DNA from: Streptomyces monomycini
GTDB taxonomy: Bacteria > Actinomycetota > Actinomycetes > Streptomycetales > Streptomycetaceae
Assembly (NCBI RefSeq): GCF_022271435.1
Contig: NZ_JAFIQY010000060.1
Location: 1 to 44,046, forward strand
DNA length: 44,046 nt
Reading direction: 5' to 3'
The notes beneath the pieces were generated by a model that was not told the origin of the DNA, did no database searches, and was given only the letters and a program-made list of their open reading frames with translations. Of this stretch, positions 35,077 to 44,046 are shown piece by piece (the stretch's first letter is position 1; each line of letters opens with the position of its first letter). A program made the translations under genes and the position numbers.

Positions 35077-36553
35077 ACGCCCGGAACTTCGCGGCGAGCG
35101 AGCCCGCCTCGGGCTGCCCGTACGTGTAGAGGTACTCCACCGTCCAGAAGGGATAACTACGTTGACCAGCCCACTCGATGTCGGGCTCACGCCCGTTCAG
35201 CCGGACGCGGGTCACCCGCGGGTTCTTGGCCGCCGCGTACACCTCCGCGTACCCGATCGCACCCGGCACGCGGCCGACCGTGTCCAGCAGGCTGCCGGTG
35301 CCGTTCACCTCGCAGCGCGTGACGCGGGCCGTCGCGTCACGGTCCTTGCCGCTGCAGTCGTACGACGACACCGTGCCCGGCTCCGAGCCGCGCAGCACGG
35401 TCGTCTCGAACGCCCGCCGGGTGCCGGACGTCGCGTCCCGGCCGACGATACGGACCGGCAGGTCGCTGCCGCCGAGCTGCTTCCAGTTGGTGTACCGGCC
35501 GTCGTAGATGCCGCGCAGCTGCCCGGAAGTGAGGTTGTCGACGCCGGTCCGGCCGTTGACGACCATGCCGAGCAGGATGACGCCGACCCGACGGCCCGCC
35601 AGCTTCCGGTAGATGGCGGGCGCAGCGACGTCCGACACCGCCAGGTACGCCGGCCCGCCGGCCGGCGCGGACCTCCCCGCCCGGTTGAGCCGCCCCAGCC
35701 CGGACAGGCTGCCGCTCTCCGCCACCTCGATCTCGGCTCCCCGGCAGCGCGCCGCGTACTGCCGGGCGATCTCCCGCATCGGCGGTGCGAAGGCGCTGGA
35801 GCCGTCGACGGTCAGCCGCCCGGTCGCGCACTCCGCACTCGCCACCACCGCCGGCCCGTTGAGCAGCAGCCCGCCCAGCAGGCCGACCAGGATGACGCAG
35901 ACGCCGCCGAGGCCGAGGCTCAGTTTGCGCGGTCCCCAGCGCTGCGCGTTGCGCCGGATCCGCCCGCCGCTGATGAACCCGCCGACGACGACCTCGCCCG
36001 GCCGGCCGCCGTCCGCGCCCCCGGCACGGCTGCGCTGCGCCCCGTCCCCACCCCTGTCTCCGTCCCCGCCCCTGTCCCCGGTTCCGTCCTCCGCCGACAA
36101 CAGGACCAGCAGCTTGAAGTGGTTGCGCTTGTTCAGCGGCACCTTGGGTATGACGAGCCGGCCACCGTCGTACCGCAGACCGCCGCCGTTACGGGTGAGC
36201 ATCCCGACCAGGTCCGGCGGGTTGGTGTCCGGCACCTCCACCCCGATGACCGTGCGCCCGGTGAACTCGGCCGTCAGCGGCTCCTGGTAGTCCTGCCGCA
36301 CGATGTCCTTGCCGCCGTCGTTCTCGAACCGCAGCAGCGCCAGGGTGGCGTCGGTGATCTCCTGGTCCTGCCTGAGCAGCCGCAGCTGTACCAGGCTGTG
36401 GGCGTCCCGCGGGTTCATGCCGATCGCGGTGTCCATCTGGACGCGGTAACCGATGCGCTTGCGGCCCGGCAGGAACCGCTCGACGGCCCAGAGCACGGCC
36501 GTGGCGACGAGCCCCGCCGCGGCGAGGAGCGTCTCGGTGTCCGGCAGGGTCAC
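34979..36553 (-). CDS. Membrane protein with PstS-like phosphate-binding domain
   Basis: 524 aa. An N-terminal helix (LLAAAGLVATAVLWAVERFL) is followed by a cytoplasmic domain of unknown fold (about 30-190: RIGYRVQMDTAIGMNP, LVQLRLLRQDQEITDATLAL, TGRTVIGVEVPDTNPPDLVG), a charged D/G/R linker, a second helix (LGLGGVCVILVGLLGGLLL), and a PBP-like domain outside (GSSAFAPPMREIARQY, GRDATSGTRRAFETTVL, VPGAIGYAEVY). The TSGTRRAF stretch matches the phosphate-binding loop of PstS-type proteins. No pst transporter genes are near. GTG at 36553 with GAGG 6 nt upstream. A sensory or scavenging role is possible (inference). Confidence 0.8.
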   Translation of the reverse strand: MTLPDTETLLAAAGLVATAVLWAVERFLPGRKRIGYRVQMDTAIGMNPRDAHSLVQLRLLRQDQEITDATLALLRFENDGGKDIVRQDYQEPLTAEFTGRTVIGVEVPDTNPPDLVGMLTRNGGGLRYDGGRLVIPKVPLNKRNHFKLLVLLSAEDGTGDRGGDGDRGGDGAQRSRAGGADGGRPGEVVVGGFISGGRIRRNAQRWGPRKLSLGLGGVCVILVGLLGGLLLNGPAVVASAECATGRLTVDGSSAFAPPMREIARQYAARCRGAEIEVAESGSLSGLGRLNRAGRSAPAGGPAYLAVSDVAAPAIYRKLAGRRVGVILLGMVVNGRTGVDNLTSGQLRGIYDGRYTNWKQLGGSDLPVRIVGRDATSGTRRAFETTVLRGSEPGTVSSYDCSGKDRDATARVTRCEVNGTGSLLDTVGRVPGAIGYAEVYAAAKNPRVTRVRLNGREPDIEWAGQRSYPFWTVEYLYTYGQPEAGSLAAKFRAFMDSDTAKNILRKYEHVPCADLAGTPGSACGP

Positions 36554-36592
36554 GACTACCTCGCACGGCTGATCGGATGGCGGAATGCCTGC

Positions 36593-36598
36593 AATGTA
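36593..36598 (-). promoter_or_regulatory. Putative -10 of the PstS-like gene
   Basis: TACATT on the minus strand, about 40 nt before the GTG at 36553. No clear -35. Confidence 0.35.
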
Positions 36599-36720
36599 GG
36601 GACGCGGGAGACGGCCCGGTGCGGCTTCGGCATCCCGACACCAGAGGTTCATCCGCCGGCCGCGCGACCGGTTGCGGCAGGGGGCCCGCCGGACCCGGGC
36701 GCCCCCTTAATCAGGACCTG

Positions 36721-36726
36721 TAAACT
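36721..36726 (+). promoter_or_regulatory. Putative -10 of the Rrf2-NAT operon
   Basis: TAAACT followed by 8 nt and the ATG at 36735. Near-leaderless. The surrounding AT-rich patch could also hold the Rrf2 operator. Confidence 0.4.
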
Positions 36727-36734
36727 CCAGAAAT

Positions 36735-37220
36735 ATGAGGATGAGCGAGGGCGTCGAATGGGCCCTGCACTGCTGTGTGACCCTGGCCTCGCTCGGCGAC
36801 GCGCGTCCCGTCTCGACGGCTCGGCTGGCCGCCTCCTTCGACCTGCCCCAGGCCTATCTGAACAAGCGCCTCCAGGCCCTGGTCCGGGCCGGTGTCCTGA
36901 CCTCGACCCCTGGCGCCCGCGGCGGTTTCCGGCTGGCCAGGCCGCCCGAGCGGATCTCCCTGATGGACGTCGTCGCCGCCATCGAGGGCACCGACGACGC
37001 CTTCCGGTGCACCGAGATCCGCCGCCAGGGCCCCGGTTCCGGAGCGCCGGACCGGGACTTCCGCCGCCCCTGCGGCATCTCCACCGCGATGCGCAGGGCG
37101 GAGCTGGCCTGGCGCCGCGAGCTGGCCAAGCAGACCGTCGCCGACCTCCTGGCCGGCGTCCCGGGACCGGCCGCGGAGCGCACCCGCCGCTGGTTCGCGA
37201 CCGAGAGGACGAGCACCTGA
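36735..37220 (+). CDS. Rrf2 family transcriptional regulator
   Basis: 161 aa. The N-terminal winged helix (SEGVEWALHCCVTLASLG; TARLAASFDLPQAYLNKRLQ; GARGGFRLARPPERISLMDV) is typical of Rrf2. The sensory loop has two cysteines, Cys92 and Cys113. Fe-S members such as NsrR and IscR have three here, so the ligand set is reduced or different. ATG at 36735, with a second Met at 36741. Its stop overlaps the start of the N-acetyltransferase gene by one base, so it probably regulates its own operon. Confidence 0.9.
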   Translation: MRMSEGVEWALHCCVTLASLGDARPVSTARLAASFDLPQAYLNKRLQALVRAGVLTSTPGARGGFRLARPPERISLMDVVAAIEGTDDAFRCTEIRRQGPGSGAPDRDFRRPCGISTAMRRAELAWRRELAKQTVADLLAGVPGPAAERTRRWFATERTST

Positions 37221-38092
37221 TGGACTCCCCGCAGACCCGTTCCGCCTCCCGGGCGGACGGCGGAACGGCGGCCGCCCGCCCCTCGGACGCCGAACGGATG
37301 CGGGCCGAGCCGCTCGACCCGGCACGTACCGACGCCTACCTGCGGCGTATCGGTGCCGACCGTCCGGCGGTGCCCGACGCCGAGGCGCTGCACGATCTGC
37401 ACCTGCGGCATCTGCGAGCCGTCCCCTTCGAGAACCTCTCCGTGCATCTCATGGAAGACGTGGCTCTGGAGTACGAGCCGCTGGTGGACAAGGTCGTCGG
37501 TGCCTCGCGCGGCGGATTCTGCTACGAACTGAACGGCGCCTTCGCCGCCCTGCTCCGCGCCCTCGGCTACCGCGTCGAGCTGCTCGCCGCCCGGGTCCTC
37601 GGCCCGGAAGGCCCCGGCATCCCGTACGACCACCTCGCGCTGCGCGTCCACACCGCCGACGACCAGGGCGGGCCGTGGCTCGCCGACATCGGCTTCGGCA
37701 GGAACAGTCAGTACCCGCTGCGCCTGGACAGCCGCGAGCAACAGCCCGACCCCGCCGGGCTGTTCCGCATCGAGGAGACCGCCGACGGCGATCTCGACGT
37801 CCTGCGGGACGGCGTGCCCCAGTACCGGCTGGAACAGCGGCCGCGTGCCCTGGCGGACTTCGAGGCGGGCTGCTGGTACCACCGCACCTCGCCGGCCTCG
37901 CCCTTCACCCGGTCACTGGTCTGCTCCCGGCTGACGGAGACCGGCCGCGTCACACTCTCCGGCCGTACGCTCGTGATCACCGACGCCGACGGCGGCCGGG
38001 ACGAGCGCGAGTTGTCCGAAGCCGAGGTGCTCCCCGCCTACCGCGCCCACTTCGGCATCACGCTGGACCGCATACCGGAGCTGCGCGGCTGA
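37220..38092 (+). CDS. nat: Arylamine N-acetyltransferase
   Basis: 290 aa, cytoplasmic. Transfers acetyl from acetyl-CoA to arylamines, hydrazines or related substrates, or catalyses related amide formation. The catalytic triad is complete: Cys101 in RGGFCYELNG, His138 in PYDHLALRV, and Asp156 in LADIGFG. The N-terminal ADRPAVPDAEALHDLHLRH and VPFENLSVHL stretches are family-typical. ATG at 37220 overlaps the Rrf2 stop (TGATG). The first 26 or so residues before MRAEPLDPARTDAYLRRIG are not conserved-looking, so translation may begin at that inner Met. Confidence 0.93.
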   Translation: MDSPQTRSASRADGGTAAARPSDAERMRAEPLDPARTDAYLRRIGADRPAVPDAEALHDLHLRHLRAVPFENLSVHLMEDVALEYEPLVDKVVGASRGGFCYELNGAFAALLRALGYRVELLAARVLGPEGPGIPYDHLALRVHTADDQGGPWLADIGFGRNSQYPLRLDSREQQPDPAGLFRIEETADGDLDVLRDGVPQYRLEQRPRALADFEAGCWYHRTSPASPFTRSLVCSRLTETGRVTLSGRTLVITDADGGRDERELSEAEVLPAYRAHFGITLDRIPELRG

Positions 38093-38123
38093 CGGGCGTC
38101 TGCCCGGCAGACGGCGACGTGTT

Positions 38124-38158
38124 CCTGACCGGCGCGCGGCTGACGTGCGCCGGTCAGG
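38124..38158. terminator. Bidirectional terminator
   Basis: A perfect 12-bp stem (38124-38135 with 38147-38158) and 11-nt loop between the convergent nat gene and the small minus-strand gene. Confidence 0.7.
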
Positions 38159-38173
38159 CGGGCTGCCGACGTG

Positions 38174-38419
38174 TCACTCGGCCTCCAGCCAGCCCTCGTA
38201 CTCGTCCGCCAGGGCGTCCAGCTTCGCCGGGTCGTGCACACCCGTGGGATCTTCGACGACCACCAGCCACTGGGCGTCCTCGGCGTCGTCCTCGCCCGCC
38301 AGGGCGTCCCGGACGAGCTGGGGTTCCTCCGTGACGCCGAAGCGCTCGGCCAGCGCTTCGGCGACCTCCTCGGCGGAGTCGCGGTCGGGCAGCACCAGAA
38401 CATGTCGTACATCGCTCAC
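38174..38419 (-). CDS. Small acidic conserved hypothetical protein
   Basis: 81 aa, unknown function. Begins SDVRHVLVLPDRDSAEEVAE, continues GVTEEPQLVRDALAGEDDAE and DAQWLVVVEDPTGV, and ends LADEYEGWLEAE. A compact, acidic alpha/beta protein is likely. The start is the GTG at 38419. Upstream, GACAAT with 6 nt before the GTG may be a weak -10 of a leaderless message. An in-frame extension to 38944 runs antisense through holA and is rejected. I recall similar small proteins near holA in other streptomycetes. Confidence 0.78.
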   Translation of the reverse strand: MSDVRHVLVLPDRDSAEEVAEALAERFGVTEEPQLVRDALAGEDDAEDAQWLVVVEDPTGVHDPAKLDALADEYEGWLEAE

Positions 38420-38458
38420 CCGGCCATTGTCCCGGTCGTCGTCCGGTGGCGCGGTCCG

Positions 38459-38612
38459 GGCACCGGACGCCGCTGTCGCTGACGGCGCTGTCGATGACGC
38501 CGTTGTCGCTGACGGCGCCGTCAGTGTCGCCGTTGTCAGTAAGGCTGCCGTTGTCAGTAAGGCTGCTGTCAGCGACGCTGCTGTCAGTGGCGGCGCTGTC
38601 AGTGGGGCGTGG
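38459..38612. repeat. Degenerate repeats upstream of holA
   Basis: A run of related units built on CTGTC(A/G)(C/G)TGACG. It includes an exact direct repeat CCGTTGTCAGTAAGGCTG in adjacent copies (about 38530-38566), and CTGTCAGTGGCGGCG-type units up to the holA start region. Confidence 0.7.
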
Positions 38613-38626
38613 GATGCTGGTGCGCG

Positions 38627-39610
38627 ATGGCCAGGAAAGCAGCAAACGACGACCCGCTCACCCCGCTCACGCTCGCCGTGGGCCAGGAGGACCTGCTCCT
38701 GGACCGCGCCGTGCAGCAGGTGGTGGCCGCGGCCCGCGCCGCCGACGCGGACACCGATGTGCGCGACCTCACGCCCGACCAGCTCCAGCCCGGCACGCTC
38801 GCCGAGCTGACCAGCCCCTCGCTGTTCGCCGAGCGCAAGGTCGTGGTGGTCCGCAACAGCCAGGACCTGTCCGCCGACTCGGTCAAGGACGTCAAGAAGT
38901 ACCTCGGCTCCCCGGCCGAGGAGATCACCCTCGTGCTGCTGCACGCCGGCGGCGCCAAGGGCAAGGGCCTGCTGGACGCCGCCCGCAAGGCCGGTGCGCG
39001 GGAGGTCGCCTGCGCCAAGATGACCAAGCCCGCCGACCGCCTCGCCTTCGTGCGCGGTGAGTTCCGTACGGCGGGCCGGTCCGCCACCCCGGAGGCGTGC
39101 CAGGCGCTGGTGGACGCGATCGGCAGCGACCTGCGCGAACTGGCCTCGGCCTGTTCGCAGCTGGTCGCCGACATCGAGGGCACCATCGACGACGCCATCG
39201 TGGCCCGCTACTACCGCGGCCGCGCCGAGGCGTCCAGCTTCACCGTCGCGGACCGTGCCGTGGAGGGCCGGGCCGCCGAGGCGCTGGAGGCGCTGCGCTG
39301 GGCCATGTCGACGGGCGTCGCACCCGTCATGATCACCAGCGCGCTCGCCCAGGGCGTGCGCGCCATCGGCAAGCTGGCCTCCGCCCCGCGCGGCGCCCGC
39401 CCCGGCGACCTCGCCCGCGAGCTGGGCATGCCCCCCTGGAAGATCGACCGGGTGCGGCAGCAGATGCGCGGCTGGTCGGCGGACGGCGTGGCGACAGCGC
39501 TGCGTGCGGTGGCCGAGGCCGACGCCGGCGTCAAGGGCGGCGGTGACGACCCCGAGTACGCACTGGAGAAGGCCGTCGTCACCATCGCCCGCGCGGCCCG
39601 CTCCCGCTGA
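38627..39610 (+). CDS. holA: DNA polymerase III subunit delta
   Basis: Clamp-loader subunit that opens the beta sliding clamp. 327 aa. The N-terminal part has LTLAVGQEDLLLDRAVQQVV and SPSLFAERKVVVVRNSQDLS, the middle YYRGRAEASSFTVADRAVEG, and the C-terminal collar domain GMPPWKIDRVRQQMRGWS. No functional Walker A motif is expected in delta and none is seen. The start is the ATG at 38627 (MARKAANDDPLTPL). A GTG at 38609 would add six residues including two Cys and is unlikely. Located downstream of comEA-comEC and before rpsT-lepA, the usual actinobacterial neighbourhood. Confidence 0.95.
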   Translation: MARKAANDDPLTPLTLAVGQEDLLLDRAVQQVVAAARAADADTDVRDLTPDQLQPGTLAELTSPSLFAERKVVVVRNSQDLSADSVKDVKKYLGSPAEEITLVLLHAGGAKGKGLLDAARKAGAREVACAKMTKPADRLAFVRGEFRTAGRSATPEACQALVDAIGSDLRELASACSQLVADIEGTIDDAIVARYYRGRAEASSFTVADRAVEGRAAEALEALRWAMSTGVAPVMITSALAQGVRAIGKLASAPRGARPGDLARELGMPPWKIDRVRQQMRGWSADGVATALRAVAEADAGVKGGGDDPEYALEKAVVTIARAARSR

Positions 39611-39643
39611 CCGCCGGGGGAGTGGAGAGGGCAGGCAGCGGCC

Positions 39644-40570
39644 TCAGCTCCGCAGTCTCCGGAGCGTCTGCGTCGCGCTCGCCTTGAGCATCCCCGTGAC
39701 CTGCTCGGCCGTCGGTGGCTTGGCCGAGCTGCTGCGCGAGGTGTAGCTCGACCAGGTGATCTGGTAGGTCGCCCAGCCGTCGCGGACGCCGAGGATCACG
39801 TACGAGCCGCTGCTGTCGTCGGACCGGCTGACGAGATACGCCTCGTCACCGATGCCCGGCACCGGGGTGACCCGGTAGGCGACCGAGCTGCGCTGGCTCT
39901 CGTACGCGCGGTAGCTGTCCGCGAACTCGGCCGACGGGTCGGTCTTCTTGTGCAGGGTGGCGCTGCTGTACACCCAGGTCGAGGAGTAGTCGTTGCCGTC
40001 CGCGCCGGACGGCTTCAGCTCGGCGTTGCACCACATCGAGTCCATCGCGCCCTGCTGGACGCCGCTGTACTGCGGGTTCTGCGGGTTCTGCGCGTTCTGT
40101 GCGCTGCTGCCGGAGGAGCCCGACGACGAGGAGCTTCCGGCCGGTTTGATCTTGAAGTTCGCGTTCTCGAACGGCGTGAACGCGGTGCGGTTGCACAGGT
40201 CGGACGTGTACGAGTAGTCGGCCAGGTCGGGCTCGGGCCGCGCGTCCCCGAAGGCCCCGGCGGCGAAGAGGATCGCACCGCCCATCGCCGACGCGGCGAC
40301 CGCCCCGCCGAGCGCCCACAGCCAGTGCTGCGTACCTCCGACGCCGCCACCGGTACCGCCCGCACCGGGCCCAGCCCCAGGCCCAGGCCCGACCCCAGCC
40401 CCAGCCCCGACCTCAAGCCCTTGAGCGTACGGATTGTGCTGCGGCCCCCCGGGCCCGTACGGCCCCGGTCCGGTCCCCGCCCCCGGCTGGTGCGGCAGGA
40501 GCGGCGGCTGGGAGGGAACGGACGGCTGTGGCTGCGCGTAGGGATGGTGCTGATCCCCCGGAATCGACAT
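39644..40570 (-). CDS. Single-span membrane protein with Ser-rich linker
   Basis: 308 aa, unknown function. The cytoplasmic N-terminus is Pro/Gly/Gln-rich (about 1-90). One transmembrane helix follows (WLWALGGAVAASAMGGAILFAAGAF). The outer domain has two Cys (SDLCNRTAF and SMWCNAEL) that could pair, a Ser/Asn/Gln linker, and YRAYESQRSS, GIGDEAYLVSR and VILGVRDGWATYQITW segments. The last part resembles small lipoprotein-like or DUF3558-type outer domains, but I do not assign a family. ATG at 40570, preceded by TACGCT and 7 nt, so probably leaderless. Convergent with holA, only 33 bp apart. Confidence 0.85.
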   Translation of the reverse strand: MSIPGDQHHPYAQPQPSVPSQPPLLPHQPGAGTGPGPYGPGGPQHNPYAQGLEVGAGAGVGPGPGAGPGAGGTGGGVGGTQHWLWALGGAVAASAMGGAILFAAGAFGDARPEPDLADYSYTSDLCNRTAFTPFENANFKIKPAGSSSSSGSSGSSAQNAQNPQNPQYSGVQQGAMDSMWCNAELKPSGADGNDYSSTWVYSSATLHKKTDPSAEFADSYRAYESQRSSVAYRVTPVPGIGDEAYLVSRSDDSSGSYVILGVRDGWATYQITWSSYTSRSSSAKPPTAEQVTGMLKASATQTLRRLRS

Positions 40571-40936
40571 GCGCGGCAGCGTAGCGGACCGGAACCGGCC
40601 ACATGGCCGTAATCGTGACCTGGACCACACCCCTTCCGTAGCTCGCCCGCCTCTACCCAGGTCAAGCGGCCAGCCCTCACCCCTGCCCAGAATCGAACGG
40701 CAGCCCCACCCCCGCCCCAGGCCCGAGCGGCCTCCACCCCCACCCTCACCTCACCCCACGACAAAGGACCCCGCATCACCCTGGGGAAGGGTGACCGCGA
40801 GGTCCTTCGTCTCAAGCTGTGTGTGCGCCGCACCCGCGTGGCGAACGCAGGCCGTGTGCGGCGCGGTGGTGCACCGGAAGGAGCGGAGAGAGGGGCCGCT
40901 GGGCCCTTACCGGCAGTAGTGAAGCGTCAGAACAGG
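40571..40936. other. Gap with promoter and terminator signals
   Basis: 366 bp without a gene. 40578-40583 (TACGCT, minus strand) is the -10 of the Ser-rich membrane protein. 40764-40807 and 40825-40864 are hairpins that probably end rpsT transcription. The rest is Pro-codon-like CCCC-rich sequence with no visible gene. Confidence 0.5.
40764..40807 (-). terminator. Terminator downstream of rpsT
   Basis: AAGGACC (40764-40770) pairs with GGTCCTT (40801-40807), and CACCC with GGGTG inside. A second stem GCGCCGCAC/GTGCGGCGC (40825-40833 with 40856-40864) lies nearer to rpsT. Confidence 0.6.
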
Positions 40937-41203
40937 TCAGGCCTTGAGGGCCGCGACCTTCTTGGCCAGCGCCGACTTCTTGTTGGCGGCGGCGTTCTTG
41001 TGGATGACACCCTTGCTGACGGCCTTGTCCAGCTTCTTGGCGGCCTCGGCCTGGGCGGTGGCGGCCTTCTGCAGGTCGCCGGCCTCCACGGCCTCACGGG
41101 TGCGACGGATCGCGGTACGCAGCGAGGACTTGACAGCCTTGTTGCGCTGACGAGCCTTCTCGTTGGTCTTGATCCGCTTCATCTGGGACTTGATGTTCGC
41201 CAC
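40937..41203 (-). CDS. rpsT: 30S ribosomal protein S20
   Basis: Binds 16S rRNA early in small-subunit assembly. 88 aa, highly basic and helical: ANIKSQMKRIKTNEKARQRN at the start, SLRTAIRRTREAVEAGD, VIHKNAAANKKSALAKKVA at the end. GTG start at 41203 with AAAGG about 8 nt upstream. Divergent from lepA, the standard arrangement in actinobacteria. Non-ATG starts are known to matter for S20 autoregulation in E. coli (UUG there); the GTG here may play a similar part (inference). Confidence 0.97.
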   Translation of the reverse strand: MANIKSQMKRIKTNEKARQRNKAVKSSLRTAIRRTREAVEAGDLQKAATAQAEAAKKLDKAVSKGVIHKNAAANKKSALAKKVAALKA

Positions 41204-41277
41204 GAAAGAGCCTTTTCAGGTTCGTTGGAATTTCGAGTCGCGCCTCGTACGAGAGAGGGCACAAAGCGCAGTGGACC

Positions 41278-41307
41278 AGGCTACCAGCAGCTTCCTCGGC
41301 CTCCCAA
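41278..41307 (-). promoter_or_regulatory. rpsT promoter
   Basis: On the minus strand, TTGGGA (41307-41302), an 18-nt spacer, TAGCCT (41283-41278), giving a leader of about 70 nt before the GTG. Confidence 0.6.
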
Positions 41308-41395
41308 ACCGGACCAGGGCCGCCGCGCATGGGACCATGGGGGAGACGAAAAACAACCGAGTCCCGCCTACCCGCGTTCTCTGAATGGACCCTGC

Positions 41396-43264
<1,869 letters not shown>

Positions 43265-43327
43265 CCGGGTAGGCGGGTGGTCCGGGCCGGTGGCCCGGCG
43301 TGCCGGCCACCCCGCGGCTCCGCCGTC

Positions 43328-43357
43328 CAGCCCCCGGCCGCTTCCGGCCGGGGGCTG
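43328..43357 (+). terminator. Terminator after lepA
   Basis: A perfect 13-bp stem (43328-43340 with 43345-43357) with a CTTC tetraloop. Confidence 0.85.
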
Positions 43358-43399
43358 TGTGCTGCCACGGTTCCGGTCAGGGGCTGTGTGCTGCCACGG
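43351..43399 (+). repeat. 20-bp direct repeat after lepA
   Basis: GGGGCTGTGTGCTGCCACGG occurs exactly at 43351-43370 and 43380-43399 (29-bp period). The first copy overlaps the right arm of the lepA terminator. The rest of 43400-43579 holds no visible gene. Confidence 0.85.
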
Positions 43400-43579
43400 A
43401 ACGGACGTCCGGTTCGTACGGCATCCGGGCGGTCGGCGGGGAAAATCGGCGGCCAGGCGGTTTCCGGGACGCGCCGGACGCCGTTGTCGTGGGTGGCAGC
43501 GGTGTTCCGGGCGGCCCAGGGGCGTCCGGGCGGCATGAGTGCCGTGCCGCCGAGGAGGCCGCGCCGGAAAGGGATACGT

Positions 43580-43867
43580 ATGAAGTACACCAGGGCCGCC
43601 GCGCTGCTGGCCGGGGCCGCGCTGTCGGTGGGCGTCGCCACGCCCGCCTTCGCCGACCAGACGGGGGCGGACAAGTTCAAGAGCGGCGTCAGCGGGACGG
43701 TCGGCGGTGCGCAGAAAGCCGTCACCAACCTCGGTGACGGGCTGAAGAAGGTCAACGGCACGCTCCGGGGCGATGAGAAGGTCGGCCACATGGTCGGCGA
43801 CTCGGCCTCCTCGAACGCGCCCAGTGCCGACGGCATCGGCCTCCAGGCCGCTTCCCTCGGCCGCTGA
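43580..43867 (+). CDS. Small secreted protein
   Basis: 95 aa, unknown function. A clear Sec signal peptide (MKYTRAAALLAGAALSVGVA, then TPAFA and cleavage before DQTGADK) leaves a mature peptide of about 68 aa rich in Gly, Ser, Lys and Asp (VSGTVGGAQKAVTNLGDGLK). There is no Cys, no lipobox and no chaplin or rodlin signature. ATG at 43580 with GAAAGGGA 7 nt upstream. An in-frame ATG at 43535 would add Arg/Pro-rich residues and spoil the signal peptide. Confidence 0.82.
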   Translation: MKYTRAAALLAGAALSVGVATPAFADQTGADKFKSGVSGTVGGAQKAVTNLGDGLKKVNGTLRGDEKVGHMVGDSASSNAPSADGIGLQAASLGR

Positions 43868-43891
43868 CCGGCGGCCTGGGGCCCGCTGTCT

Positions 43892-43994
43892 GTGACCCGA
43901 CGTTCGTGACCCGACGTCCGTGGCCCGACGCCTGTCGCCCGACATCCGTGGCCCGCGCCCGTGGCCCGCGCCCGTGGCCCGCGCCCGTGGCCCA
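43892..43994. repeat. 14-bp then 13-bp tandem repeat
   Basis: Four degenerate 14-bp units of the type GTGACCCGACGTTC (43892, 43906, 43920, 43934) pass into three exact 13-bp units GTGGCCCGCGCCC (43948, 43961, 43974) and a partial one. A further imperfect repeat with GCCGCCCGCGCACCC continues to the window end. No gene seen. Confidence 0.85.
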
Positions 43995-44046
43995 CGGGTG
44001 CCGGCCGCCCGCGCACCCGAGCCGCCCGCGCACCCCCGAGCCGCCC

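Noticed and set aside
35030..37219. Long plus-strand extension of the nat frame
   Set aside because: Antisense to the PstS-like gene and out of frame with Rrf2. nat starts at 37220.
40823..41395. Long upstream extension of the lepA frame
   Set aside because: It runs antisense through rpsT. The GTG at 41396 begins the conserved sequence.

Overview
The window is core chromosome of a Streptomyces or a very close relative. The evidence is the very high GC content with strong third-position G/C bias, many GTG starts, leaderless-type promoters, and the gene order rne-rplU-rpmA-obg-proB-proA-nadD-LCP-rsfS-tRNA-Ala-leuS-degV-comEA-comEC-holA-rpsT-lepA, which is familiar from streptomycete chromosomes. 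I see no prophage, insertion sequence, CRISPR array or biosynthetic cluster.

Region by region: (1) 1-8980 holds RNase E/G (5' end outside the window), ribosomal proteins L21 and L27, the ribosome-associated GTPase Obg, and the proline genes proB and proA with a small unknown gene between them. (2) 9099-12808 holds two paralogous single-span membrane proteins of unknown function, a convergent M48 metalloprotease, and two tiny membrane proteins. (3) 12861-17047 holds nadD, a divergent LytR-CpsA-Psr (LCP) cell-wall protein, rsfS, a histidine phosphatase that seems to start at CTG, and a tRNA-Ala(GGC). (4) 17048-22740 is the most accessory-looking part: two small zinc-ribbon proteins, a cytoplasmic-type multicopper oxidase, a GT87 membrane glycosyltransferase, a second identical tRNA-Ala(GGC), and a divergent pair of decayed genes (HxlR-type regulator and short-chain dehydrogenase). 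(5) 22740-28652 holds a two-gene redox operon (ferric-reductase-like membrane protein plus NuoF-like flavoprotein fused to a ferredoxin), then leuS behind a leucine attenuator with a leaderless leader peptide. (6) 28856-35076 holds a coiled-coil membrane protein, a DegV protein, comEA and comEC. (7) 34979-39610 holds a membrane-anchored PstS-like protein of unusual architecture, an Rrf2 regulator overlapping an arylamine N-acetyltransferase gene, a small acidic protein, and holA. (8) 39644-44046 holds a Ser-rich membrane protein, rpsT, lepA and a small secreted protein, ending in short tandem repeats.

Most genes serve translation (L21, L27, S20, Obg, RsfS, LepA, LeuS, tRNA-Ala), RNA decay, proline and NAD synthesis, replication (HolA) and DNA uptake (ComEA/ComEC). 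The most interesting non-coding signals are the leuS attenuator, a perfect 28-bp inverted repeat just before rsfS, a recurring TAnnnT-6-to-8-nt-ATG/GTG leaderless promoter architecture, and two DnaA-box-like sites between degV and comEA. I found no clearly new multi-gene system. The best candidates for undescribed biology are the PstS-like fusion, the paired single-span membrane proteins, and the rsfS hairpin.
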